Positions 1 to 5,354 of a DNA stretch of 5,354 bases are shown piece by piece. The notes beneath the pieces were generated by a model that saw only the letters and a program-made list of their open reading frames with translations, did no database searches and was not told the origin of the DNA. The stretch's first letter is position 1. Every line of letters begins with the position of its first letter. The position numbers and the translations under genes are program-made. This DNA comes from Treponema sp. GTDB lineage: Bacteria > Spirochaetota > Spirochaetia > Treponematales > Treponemataceae. The DNA lies in contig JAGCTZ010000100.1 of assembly GCA_017963165.1 (NCBI GenBank), positions 1 to 5,354 on the forward strand, in the 5' to 3' direction.

Positions 1-25
1 GGTTTGCTTATTATCCAAAAAATTC

Positions 26-51
26 TATCATGCCGCCGCCAACGCATGATA
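26..51 (-). terminator. Stem-loop, possible leftward terminator
   Basis: TATCATGC (26-33) pairs perfectly with GCATGATA (44-51) around a 10-nt loop. Read on the minus strand, the stem is followed within two or three bases by a T-rich run (complement of 17-24), as in a Rho-independent terminator. The stem is only 3/8 G+C, and no intact minus-strand gene is seen just upstream of it in that direction, so the role is uncertain. On the plus strand no T-run follows. The rest of 1-166 holds no gene that I can recognise. Confidence 0.3.
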
Positions 52-106
52 ACAAGCCCAGACATGATTCATTTGTAAAATCTTTCAGAATTTCCGCAAA
101 AACTAA

Positions 107-135
107 CAAAAAAAGCAACTTTTCCTAGATATACA
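107..135 (+). promoter_or_regulatory. Weak promoter candidate for the rpn remnant
   Basis: TATACA at 130-135 is the best -10-like hexamer upstream of the gene starting at 167. The hexamer 17 nt further upstream (107-112) is A-rich and does not resemble TTGACA. The interval from the -10 to the ATG leaves room for a leader of about 25 nt with the ribosome binding site. This rests on one hexamer only. Confidence 0.2.
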
Positions 136-150
136 TTGTGAGCATAAATT

Positions 151-159
151 AAAGGAGGG
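151..159 (+). promoter_or_regulatory. Ribosome binding site of the rpn remnant
   Basis: AAAGGAGGG is a near-perfect Shine-Dalgarno sequence 7 nt before the ATG at 167. It fixes the start codon of the Rpn-family gene and shows that the 5' end of the gene is intact even though the reading frame closes 21 codons later. Confidence 0.8.
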
Positions 160-213
160 TTTCACAATGAAGCCTATAGAAAAGCTGACCTTTACCGACG
201 ACTACATGTTCGT

Positions 214-259
214 GTTTCGCCTTGAGATTTAACTTTAATTTAAGTTCAACAAGCGAAAC
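214..259. repeat. Imperfect stem-loop A at the left end of the insert
   Basis: GTTTCGC (214-220) pairs with GCGAAAC (253-259). After one bulged C (221), TTG (222-224) pairs with CAA (250-252), and an inner stem of AACTT (231-235) with AAGTT (242-246) can form. The stem starts where Rpn similarity ends. No T-run follows on either strand, so it does not look like a terminator. Confidence 0.5.
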
Positions 260-262
260 GAC

Positions 263-286
263 CAAGTTTGCGTAAACGCAAACTTG
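263..286. repeat. Perfect 10-bp stem-loop B
   Basis: CAAGTTTGCG (263-272) and CGCAAACTTG (277-286) are exact reverse complements around the 4-nt loop TAAA. It lies 3 nt after stem-loop A. Neither strand has a T-run after it. A stem this long with a tetraloop is unlikely by chance in AT-rich DNA and suggests a selected RNA or DNA structure. Confidence 0.7.
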
Positions 287-372
287 AAGGATAAAATAAA
301 ACTGTTAATATTTACAGATTTAATAAGAATGTAATTACATGAGATTTTAAAGGCAGATTTTTTTAATTGGCG

Positions 373-387
373 AAAAGTGTCACTTTT
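373..387. repeat. Short palindrome in the insert core
   Basis: AAAAGTG (373-379) and CACTTTT (381-387) are perfect inverted halves around a single T. The near-continuous dyad symmetry is more like a protein-binding site than a hairpin, since there is almost no loop. No promoter or target gene could be tied to it. Confidence 0.35.
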
Positions 388-447
388 TGTTTGCACAAAA
401 TCCGACATCCTGTGAAAAAAACTGCTTTTTGCAGATAATCGGGGGTT

Positions 448-475
448 CTTAGGGGACACGAAATAGTCCCCTAAG
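448..475. repeat. Perfect 10-bp stem-loop C ending in CCCCTAAG
   Basis: CTTAGGGGAC (448-457) pairs exactly with GTCCCCTAAG (466-475) around an 8-nt loop. The same TTAGGGG/CCCCTAA core recurs in stem-loop D 24 nt downstream, and both copies are associated with AGCGGTG (474-480 and 531-537). The two hairpins are therefore related units rather than independent accidents. Confidence 0.7.
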
Positions 476-498
476 CGGTGCTGGGGAAGAAAAGGGTT

Positions 499-549
499 TT
501 AGGGGAAAGAAACCGCCGCTTCCGAAGTAGAGCGGTGTCTTTCCCCTAA
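499..549. repeat. Compound stem-loop D with a 12-bp outer stem, at the right end of the insert
   Basis: TTAGGGGAAAGA (499-510) pairs exactly with TCTTTCCCCTAA (538-549). Inside it, CCGCT (516-520) pairs with AGCGG (531-535) around a 10-nt loop, giving a two-stage hairpin. The last bases of the outer stem abut the point where Rpn coding similarity resumes (550), so this hairpin forms the right edge of the insert. Neither strand has a proper T-run next to it. Confidence 0.7.
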
Positions 550-714
550 GATGACAATACGCACAGAATATTTTATAATGCAAGTGCATACACAAAAGAA
601 TCTGACCCGGAACTTTACGCATTTCTCCAGTTTATCAGCACGAACATTCCGGAAGACGATTTCACCGACGAGATTTTCGATTTGGTGGAAAAGAACAAGA
701 TTGACGAACAGTTT

Positions 715-719
715 AGGAG
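715..719 (+). promoter_or_regulatory. Internal ribosome binding site within the rpn 3' part
   Basis: AGGAG sits 7 nt before the in-frame ATG at 727, an ideal Shine-Dalgarno spacing. It is formed by the codons of Phe-Arg-Ser, using AGG AGT for Arg-Ser. It could drive translation of the C-terminal Rpn segment independently of the broken 5' part. Confidence 0.5.
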
Positions 720-726
720 TGAGTAT

Positions 727-945
727 ATGAGATGCAACCTTCACGACGCTGACATAATGGAAGATGGCATCGCTATTGGTGAAGCCAGAGGTGAGAAACG
801 TGGCCGCACAGAAGCCAAGCTTGAAGCTGCACGAAAGCTGATTAATCTTGGTATTTCGCTCGATATCATCGCGCAAGCACAAGATTTGCCGCTTGAAACC
901 GTACAGAAGCTAGCCGATGAACTGAAAGTTGTAGCTGCACAATAA
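727..945 (+). CDS. Possible intragenic RpnS-like C-terminal protein (72 aa)
   Basis: This is an in-frame internal ORF of the rpn remnant, beginning at ATG 727 (MRCNLHDADIMEDG) behind AGGAG at 715-719. It holds the Gly/Arg/Glu-rich linker (about residues 14-26) and a predicted helical tail (residues 27-72, EAARKLINLGISLDIIAQAQ onward). In E. coli, Rpn genes encode a large toxic nuclease and, from an internal start, a small C-terminal protein that oligomerises and inhibits it. The position here matches that arrangement. A longer alternative begins at TTG 682 but lacks a good ribosome binding site. With the nuclease half destroyed, this fragment could be an orphan able to act on Rpn paralogues elsewhere in the genome. 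Expression would need a promoter reaching past the insert. The function is inferred from the family only. Confidence 0.4.
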   Translation: MRCNLHDADIMEDGIAIGEARGEKRGRTEAKLEAARKLINLGISLDIIAQAQDLPLETVQKLADELKVVAAQ

Positions 946-965
946 TCAATCATGCATAATCGCCC

Positions 966-3662
966 TTAACAGGCACTTCCAGCGTATTGACTTTCAGATT
1001 GACCAGAAAATCTATGGGCAAGATTATTGAAAGAAGAGCTTTCTTGAATCATATCATGCGGAATAAACAAATATCTCCATTCCTTGAAATTATTTGCTTT
1101 TGCCCATTCAGAAACAGCCTTGCAGAATTGTATTCCACGCTCTTTCTTTGCTATAACATCAGGGTCATTTACTTTAGAAGAATCTTTTACTTCTGTTAGA
1201 TAAACAATATCTTTTGTCTCAATAACAAAATCTGGTTCATACCTTTTGCCTTGATTGTAAGAAATATCAAATTCGGTTTTTGCAGGTCTAAGCCAGTTCA
1301 AAACGTCCTTATCTCTCTCTAATACATGAGATAAAACAAGTTCGCTTTCACTATCAAAAACAACTTTAGAGAAAACACCCTTTTCTATTCCTGTAAACAG
1401 AACAGATTTTATGCTGCCCGGCCATTTCTCTTTAAAATTGTCGTAAAGATTGCATTTAACAGTATAATTGTAGTTCTGTGGTTTATTCACGCCAGAAACA
1501 CTCATAACTTCTTCTTTAAGCAGAGAATTACCAGTATAAAAATGCTGTAACATTTGATAATAAATCTTATTAGAAATATCCTTGCAATACATCATGACGA
1601 TATTTTTTGTATCGCTTTCAGAATTCTTACTAGCAAAATGAGCAATAACTTGCTTGATTAGTTTCCTTACCAATTCAGAACAAGATTCATAATCAATTTC
1701 TGGTTTCTGCCTTAGTAAATCCAAGAGAACTTTAGCAGGGTTCAATGCTTCAAAATTAAGATTCTCCGCTCCACGAATTTCACGCCGTTCTCTCATGTCT
1801 GCAAGATTTTGTGAAATAAGCTCATTATTTACCGGCACTTGATTAAACTCTGCAAGGTCTAAATCAAAGTCCGTGAACTTGTATTCTTCCACGCCCTCAT
1901 CTGTAATTCTAATTTTTGGAATTGGAATATATTTCTCTTGTATTTTCTTGTAAAATTTTTCAGATTCGTCTGCAACCACGATTTCTAACAATTCGTGATA
2001 GTCATTATAGGCTTTTCCTAAATCTGGCTTTTCTGCAAATGCTTTAGAGAGCTTGCTTTTTACCGTTTCGCTAATAATATTCTTAAAATCTTTTGCTTCA
2101 TAAACGGCTTCTTCTATATAACCAACTACACTATCTTCTATTGCATAATGGATAGTTTTTGCAAGTTCGTCGTTAGTTTCATTTCTTTCTAATTTCGTTT
2201 TCTCGTAAAATTCCGCACGGTCTTTGTCTAAGTCAAAATCAAGATAATTTTGCCTTATACAGTGTTCTTCTTCAATATCCTCTATCTGGATAACATTTCC
2301 AGCCTTAAAGATTGAATCACCTTTTTGAGCTTCTGCAAGAATGTCATTAAACTTGTCATGTGCTGTAAGCATTACAGAATCAATTTCCGGAACATTGGTT
2401 CGCTCTCCAAAAGGCAAACGCAAGCCACGCCCTACCATCTGTTCACGTAGGATTTTAGAAGCAGCAGTACGCAAAGGAACTATTGTATAAAGATTGTTTA
2501 CATCCCAGCCTTCTTTAAGCATGTTTACGTGTATAACAATCTCAATAGGATTATCTGCTTTTTCTACATTCAAAAGCAGTTCCATATTCTCATCAGATTC
2601 AGAGCCGGACTGTTTAGAATGTACAGTAATAGTTTTGTCTTTATAATATCCGTTCTTGAACTCGTCAGAACTTACGAACTTTTTAGCCCATTCTGCGTGG
2701 TCAGTATTCTGGCAAACAATAAGCATGAAAGGCTTAACAAGTCTTTTTCCAGTTTCTTCTGCATAGTTTTTCAGATATTGCTTTGTTCTCTCATGGCAAA
2801 GAATACCATCGGAGATCATCATTTTATCTAGCTGTTCTTCCCCGAAATTATAGGCGACAATATCTTTTCTGGTTACTGCGTAAGGTGTTCTAGTAAAACC
2901 ATCAGCAATAGCTTTAGAAAGTGGGTACTCATAAACAACATTCTTGAAGAAAGTTTGCTTGCCGTTCTTTGTTACAATCGGGGTTGCAGTTGTTTCAAGT
3001 CCTAGAAGTGGACTAAGCTCATTAAGTGCGGTTGCGCCTTTTTCTGCCCTATAATGATGTGATTCGTCCATAAGCAGAACTAAGTCATCTAATTCCGCAA
3101 GGTGTTCAAAAAATGATTGTCCAAGATATTCATTCAAGGCTTTCATCTTAGAGCTTTCTTTATTGAACTTGTCTATATTGAAAACATAGATATTTATTCC
3201 GCTAGGGAAAAGTTCAATATTCTTATTTCTATAATCATCATCACAGATAATCATAGGCGGGTTTGTGAAGCAGCCTAAGCTCTTGAAAACATATTTTTCA
3301 CTAGAAGGATTTCCCAAATCGCTTTTAAGTTTTTCATATACAGTTTTACCAGGAGCGACAACAAAGAAGTTTCTTATATTGTGATTCGTATAGAGATATG
3401 TAATAAAAGCTCCCATCAGTCTTGTTTTGCCTACACCTGTTGCAAGTGCAAAAGTCAGCGACATAAAATCACGCTCAAAGTCTGAGCAGGTAGGACAAAG
3501 AGAATGCACAGCCCCTAGAGTTACTTTATTATTCATTCCCTTTTTAAGATTGATTGAGGAAAGAATCTCGTCCAAGATTTCAAGAGATTTTCTTTGCGGC
3601 GCTCTAAGGCTCATGGTGCCGCTTATATAATCAATCGTATATTGTGGGAATCTGTTATTCAT
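966..3662 (-). CDS. res: Type III restriction-modification system endonuclease subunit Res (SF2 helicase plus PD-(D/E)XK nuclease)
   Basis: This 898-residue protein has the full architecture of type III Res. A Q-motif-like segment (LRAPQRKSLEIL, residues 19-30) is followed by Walker A ATGVGKT (74-80). Motif II is DESH in LLMDESHHYR (D199, E200), and motif III is TATP (225-228). A second RecA domain has motif V around NMLKEGWDVNN (380-390) and motif VI EQMVGRGLRLP (407-417). The C-terminal nuclease has FDSESE (E774), PD at 810-811 and EVK at 824-826, so its catalytic residues are present. The length is normal. Type III Res uses ATP to communicate between two inversely oriented sites and cuts about 25-27 bp downstream, but only in complex with Mod. 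It starts at ATG 3662, overlaps mod by 8 nt and is probably translationally coupled to it. A Cys pair (CPTC, 56-59) before Walker A is unusual but may be incidental. With Mod truncated, Res is probably idle. Confidence 0.93.
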   Translation of the reverse strand: MNNRFPQYTIDYISGTMSLRAPQRKSLEILDEILSSINLKKGMNNKVTLGAVHSLCPTCSDFERDFMSLTFALATGVGKTRLMGAFITYLYTNHNIRNFFVVAPGKTVYEKLKSDLGNPSSEKYVFKSLGCFTNPPMIICDDDYRNKNIELFPSGINIYVFNIDKFNKESSKMKALNEYLGQSFFEHLAELDDLVLLMDESHHYRAEKGATALNELSPLLGLETTATPIVTKNGKQTFFKNVVYEYPLSKAIADGFTRTPYAVTRKDIVAYNFGEEQLDKMMISDGILCHERTKQYLKNYAEETGKRLVKPFMLIVCQNTDHAEWAKKFVSSDEFKNGYYKDKTITVHSKQSGSESDENMELLLNVEKADNPIEIVIHVNMLKEGWDVNNLYTIVPLRTAASKILREQMVGRGLRLPFGERTNVPEIDSVMLTAHDKFNDILAEAQKGDSIFKAGNVIQIEDIEEEHCIRQNYLDFDLDKDRAEFYEKTKLERNETNDELAKTIHYAIEDSVVGYIEEAVYEAKDFKNIISETVKSKLSKAFAEKPDLGKAYNDYHELLEIVVADESEKFYKKIQEKYIPIPKIRITDEGVEEYKFTDFDLDLAEFNQVPVNNELISQNLADMRERREIRGAENLNFEALNPAKVLLDLLRQKPEIDYESCSELVRKLIKQVIAHFASKNSESDTKNIVMMYCKDISNKIYYQMLQHFYTGNSLLKEEVMSVSGVNKPQNYNYTVKCNLYDNFKEKWPGSIKSVLFTGIEKGVFSKVVFDSESELVLSHVLERDKDVLNWLRPAKTEFDISYNQGKRYEPDFVIETKDIVYLTEVKDSSKVNDPDVIAKKERGIQFCKAVSEWAKANNFKEWRYLFIPHDMIQESSSFNNLAHRFSGQSESQYAGSAC

Positions 3663-5001
3663 CTTCTAATTCCTCGTCGTCGTCATAAACTGGCGGATTA
3701 ACTATATTCAAGTTGTAATTCTCTTTTGAGAACTCACAAGAATCAAGAAGCATTTGCGGAATCTTTTTAATCGTTATGTTCTTATAAGATTTTTCAGTTC
3801 CCTTGTCATAAGATTTACAGGCAATGATTAAAAACTCATCTTCTGCCATCATAGAAAAAATAGAATCTATATAACTTTGTGTAAGATGTCTTGTAGTAAC
3901 AAAAAGATAGCTCTTTTCGTTACCTCTTGACTGCTTCCAGAATATGCTTTTATCCGGCTCATAAGTATAGCCTTCATGGAGTGCTACAGCAGCGGCAAGC
4001 ATATCAGCATTATATTCCGGGTTTATAATCTCCTCGTCAAAATCATCTTTGAGAATCAGAGAAGGTGCAAGTTCATAGAAACGATAACCACCGCCACCTT
4101 GCCAATTTTCAGCTTTAGAGATACCAGCTGTGTCGGTGCCAGAAATAACTTTATCAAGTCTTACCTTACAATGAGAATATGCGTGATTTCCTAGTTCTAC
4201 ACCAATGTATTTTCTTCCCATTTTATGAGCTACTGCTGCGGTTGTTCCAGAGCCCAAGAAAGAATCAAGAACTAAATCACCTTTATTTGTGGCAATTTGA
4301 AGTATTCGGAGAATTAATTGTTCTGGTTTTTTACTTCTAGGGAAGTCAACGCCACCTTCATTTGCTAGATCGGCTTTTGGAATTTCTTCGTGCCGCCATA
4401 CTGTTGTCAAATTATTGGTTTTTACGATATTACCATTCTCAATATAGGCAGTATCTTTTAACCAAGCAAATAATTCAGCATTATAGTAATACAAAGTAGT
4501 CTTTCTATCTTTATATTTTCCCCTGCTTGGCACATAATCAACCGTGTAGAGTGATTTTTTATCCATTCTTTTCATTAAATCGTTCTGAAACTCATTTTCC
4601 TTTTGAACATTATTTGTTCTAAAAAGATGTTCAAATTCACTTGCGAATTCTGCTCGAATTTCTGCTTCTCGATGTTCAAAGTCTTTTAAAGAAATTGTTC
4701 TGATTTCAAAATCAGTATGCTTATAGATTTCTACTGGAGTTCCGTTAGATTTTGATGTAAAAGAATCAATAAGTTCTCGTTTTCCACTAGAAACAAGAAC
4801 TTTGTTATATCTTTTCATTGTTTTAAACTCTAACAATGAACTTCCTAAAATCTTGTTATAATAAAAAGGTCCTTTGGAATAAACCAGAATGTGTTCACTT
4901 GTATTTACAAAAAGTCCGCTTTGTCCTAAACCTGCACTTCCAGAACGTTCATAAGTAATATCTGCTACGAAGCCATCTCGACCAAAAACTGAAAAAGTCA
5001 A
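3655..5001 (-). pseudogene. mod: Type III DNA adenine-N6 methyltransferase Mod, 5'-truncated by an IS3 element
   Basis: The open frame gives 448 residues, against roughly 600-680 for whole type III Mod proteins. VFGRDGFVADITYERSGSAG matches the segment that follows the DPPY region in beta-class methyltransferases. Then come the target recognition region (about 45-200), DFPRSKKPEQLI (219-230), the S-adenosylmethionine-binding motif DSFLGSGTT (246-254), KYIGVEL (264-270) and the conserved WQGGGGYRFYELAPSL (300-315). The catalytic motif IV (DPPY), which lies before motif I in this class, is absent. The only apparent start is a TTG at 5001 with no good ribosome binding site. The first four codons (LTFS) fall in or near the end of the insertion sequence, so the native 5' end has been lost. 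Methylation is therefore not expected, although the target recognition region survives. The missing 5' fragment may lie beyond the IS, outside the window. Confidence 0.85.
3663..3675 (-). promoter_or_regulatory. Ribosome binding site of res inside mod
   Basis: On the minus strand GAGG (3675-3672) lies 9 nt before the res ATG (3662-3660), within the last codons of mod. Together with the 8-nt overlap of the two frames it supports translational coupling and confirms the res start. Confidence 0.6.
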
Positions 5002-5354
5002 CTTTTGTACAGTTTAAAAACACCCTAAATTTAAGCAGCTGTACAAGCAACTGCTGATTTTTCTCTGTAAACAGTTGGCGGCCAGCCGCCTGGATTTACA
5101 GTTGAAATTCTTTTTCTGTTGTAATAAATCATCACATATCTGAAGATGATTTTCTTTACCTGTTCGGCAGTCATTTTTGCAGTGTTGATTCTGTACAGCT
5201 TTTCTTTTTTCAACGTTGCAAAGAATGATTCCATTCTTGCGTTGTCGTAGCACTTGCCGACATCGCTCATGCTCTGAACTGCATGATGTTTTCCAAGCAT
5301 CTGTTTATAAGCATCGCTTGTGTACTGGCTTCCGGCATCGCTGTGAACTAATAC
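4990..5354 (-). mobile_element. IS3-family insertion sequence, 3' end (partial)
   Basis: The element carries the OrfB transposase C-terminus and joins mod at its left end. Reading inward from 4990 the DNA begins TGAAAAAGTCAACTTTTG, consistent with the TG...CA termini of IS3 elements, and mod similarity begins at the very next base outward (4989). An alternative tip is TGTACAG at 5006. In that case up to five more mod-frame codons would belong to mod, but they do not look like the family. The other end and the target duplication are outside the window. Confidence 0.75.
5031..5354 (-). CDS. IS3-family transposase OrfB, C-terminal part (partial at window edge)
   Basis: The visible 107 residues run from the window edge to a TAA at 5033-5031. 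They begin VLVHSDAGSQYTSDAYKQ, the second catalytic Asp region of the retroviral-integrase-like (rve) domain. They continue through SMSDVGKCYDNARMESFF, which carries the catalytic Glu. Exactly 35 residues separate that Asp and Glu, the D(35)E spacing of IS3 transposases. The NRKRISTVNPGGWPPTVYRE segment is the usual C-terminal end of OrfB. The N-terminal part, OrfA and the programmed frameshift site are not in the window. The gene reads in the same direction as mod-res, so its transcripts could run into them. Confidence 0.93.
   Translation of the reverse strand, partial: VLVHSDAGSQYTSDAYKQMLGKHHAVQSMSDVGKCYDNARMESFFATLKKEKLYRINTAKMTAEQVKKIIFRYVMIYYNRKRISTVNPGGWPPTVYREKSAVACTAA

Larger units (their letters stand above)
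212..549. mobile_element. Hairpin-rich insert replacing the middle of the rpn gene
   Basis: Rpn homology ends at codon 15 (209-211) and resumes at 550. The intervening DNA has no convincing protein in any frame. It carries two hairpins at its left end (214-259, 263-286) and two at its right end (448-475, 499-549), flanking an AT-rich core. The pattern resembles a small non-autonomous palindromic element (MITE- or REP-like) or a structured intergenic repeat. I see no terminal inverted repeat joining the two ends and no target-site duplication. Because the rpn middle is absent rather than merely displaced, the event was either replacement or recombination with another locus, not a simple insertion. 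Both boundaries are inferred from loss of protein similarity and may be off by a few bases. Confidence 0.5.
167..945 (+). pseudogene. Rpn family recombination-promoting nuclease / PD-(D/E)XK transposase-like gene, interrupted
   Basis: The first 15 codons give MKPIEKLTFTDDYMF, the characteristic start of Rpn/PDDEXK-family transposase-like proteins. The frame then leaves the family and stops at 230-232. Homology resumes right after an in-frame TAA at 547-549 with DDNTHRIFYNASAYTKESD, and continues through FLQFISTNIPEDDFTDEIF and DEQFRSEYM. It ends in the typical Gly/Glu-rich linker (GIAIGEARGEKRGR) and a helical tail ending in VVAAQ at 945. Missing is the central region with the catalytic Asp and Glu-x-Gln/Lys residues, on the order of 120 or more codons judged from family length. 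It has been replaced by about 337 bp of unrelated DNA, so no nuclease can be made. Intact Rpn proteins are DNA endonucleases linked to recombination and, in E. coli, to phage defence. The 3' end is convergent with res, 20 nt apart. Confidence 0.8.

Noticed and set aside
212..260. Stem-loop A as an integron attC site.
   Set aside because: The conserved GTTRRRY and RYYYAAC core sites are not present at the stem ends.
235..459. A 74-codon minus-strand ORF across the insert core.
   Set aside because: It starts at a GTG inside stem-loop C with no ribosome binding site, has low-complexity codon content and spans hairpins A and B at its end. It reads as a chance ORF in a structured repeat.
499..953. 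Minus-strand ORFs opposite the rpn 3' part (499-882 and 741-953).
   Set aside because: They are antisense shadows of a recognisable protein, and the first also spans hairpin D. Neither shows a known domain.
26..960. GCATGAT copies on both sides of the rpn remnant (44-50, and inverted near 950) as terminal inverted repeats of a mobile unit.
   Set aside because: The match is only about 7 bp and does not extend, so it is easily due to chance.
3673..3690. Short GAC repeat in mod as a phase-variation tract.
   Set aside because: Only about three trinucleotide units are present, in frame and near the stop codon. Changes would not switch the gene.
3678..3700. NPPVYD near the Mod C-terminus as a possible catalytic (D/N)PPY motif.
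   Set aside because: It lies after motif I near the acidic C-terminus, in the wrong place for the beta class, and Val interrupts the motif.
5014..5253. A 79-codon minus-strand ORF overlapping the transposase.
   Set aside because: It is the out-of-frame shadow of OrfB, which has clear catalytic motifs in the other frame.

Overview
The window is an AT-rich stretch of bacterial accessory DNA. It reads as a decayed phage-defence and mobile-element island rather than housekeeping sequence. The Rpn/PD-(D/E)XK transposase-like protein starting MKPIEKLTFTDDYMF with a GxAxG-type tail, the style of the IS3 transposase and the base composition all suggest a host-associated spirochaete of the Treponema type. 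That is recognition from memory, not a database result, and another anaerobe such as a Firmicute is not excluded.

Layout from left to right. Positions 1-166 hold no gene, only a stem-loop (26-51), a weak promoter candidate and a strong ribosome binding site (151-159). Positions 167-945 (+) hold a broken Rpn-family nuclease gene. Its first 15 or so codons and its last 130 or so codons are recognisable, but the catalytic middle is missing. In its place, at about 212-549, lies non-homologous DNA with four clear hairpins, arranged as two pairs at the ends of an AT-rich core. The surviving 3' part contains an in-frame ATG at 727 preceded by AGGAG, which could express a 72-residue C-terminal product like the intragenic antitoxins (RpnS) described for E. 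coli Rpn proteins.

Positions 966-5001 (-) hold a type III restriction-modification operon, convergent with the Rpn remnant. Transcription order is mod (right), then res (left), with an 8-nt overlap. Res is full length, with the SF2 helicase motifs and a C-terminal PD-(D/E)XK nuclease. Mod keeps its middle and C-terminal parts, including the FLGSGTT S-adenosylmethionine motif. It has lost its N-terminal part with the DPPY catalytic motif, because an IS3-family element joins it at about 4990.

Positions 4990-5354 (-) are the 3' end of that IS3-family element, running off the right edge. The visible OrfB part has the D(35)E signature.

Taken together, two defence genes (an Rpn nuclease and a type III R-M system) have each been interrupted by inserted DNA, leaving an intact but probably orphaned Res and a possibly expressed Rpn C-terminal fragment. 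I see no tRNA, rRNA, CRISPR array or replication origin. The least explained part is the hairpin-rich insert at 212-549.
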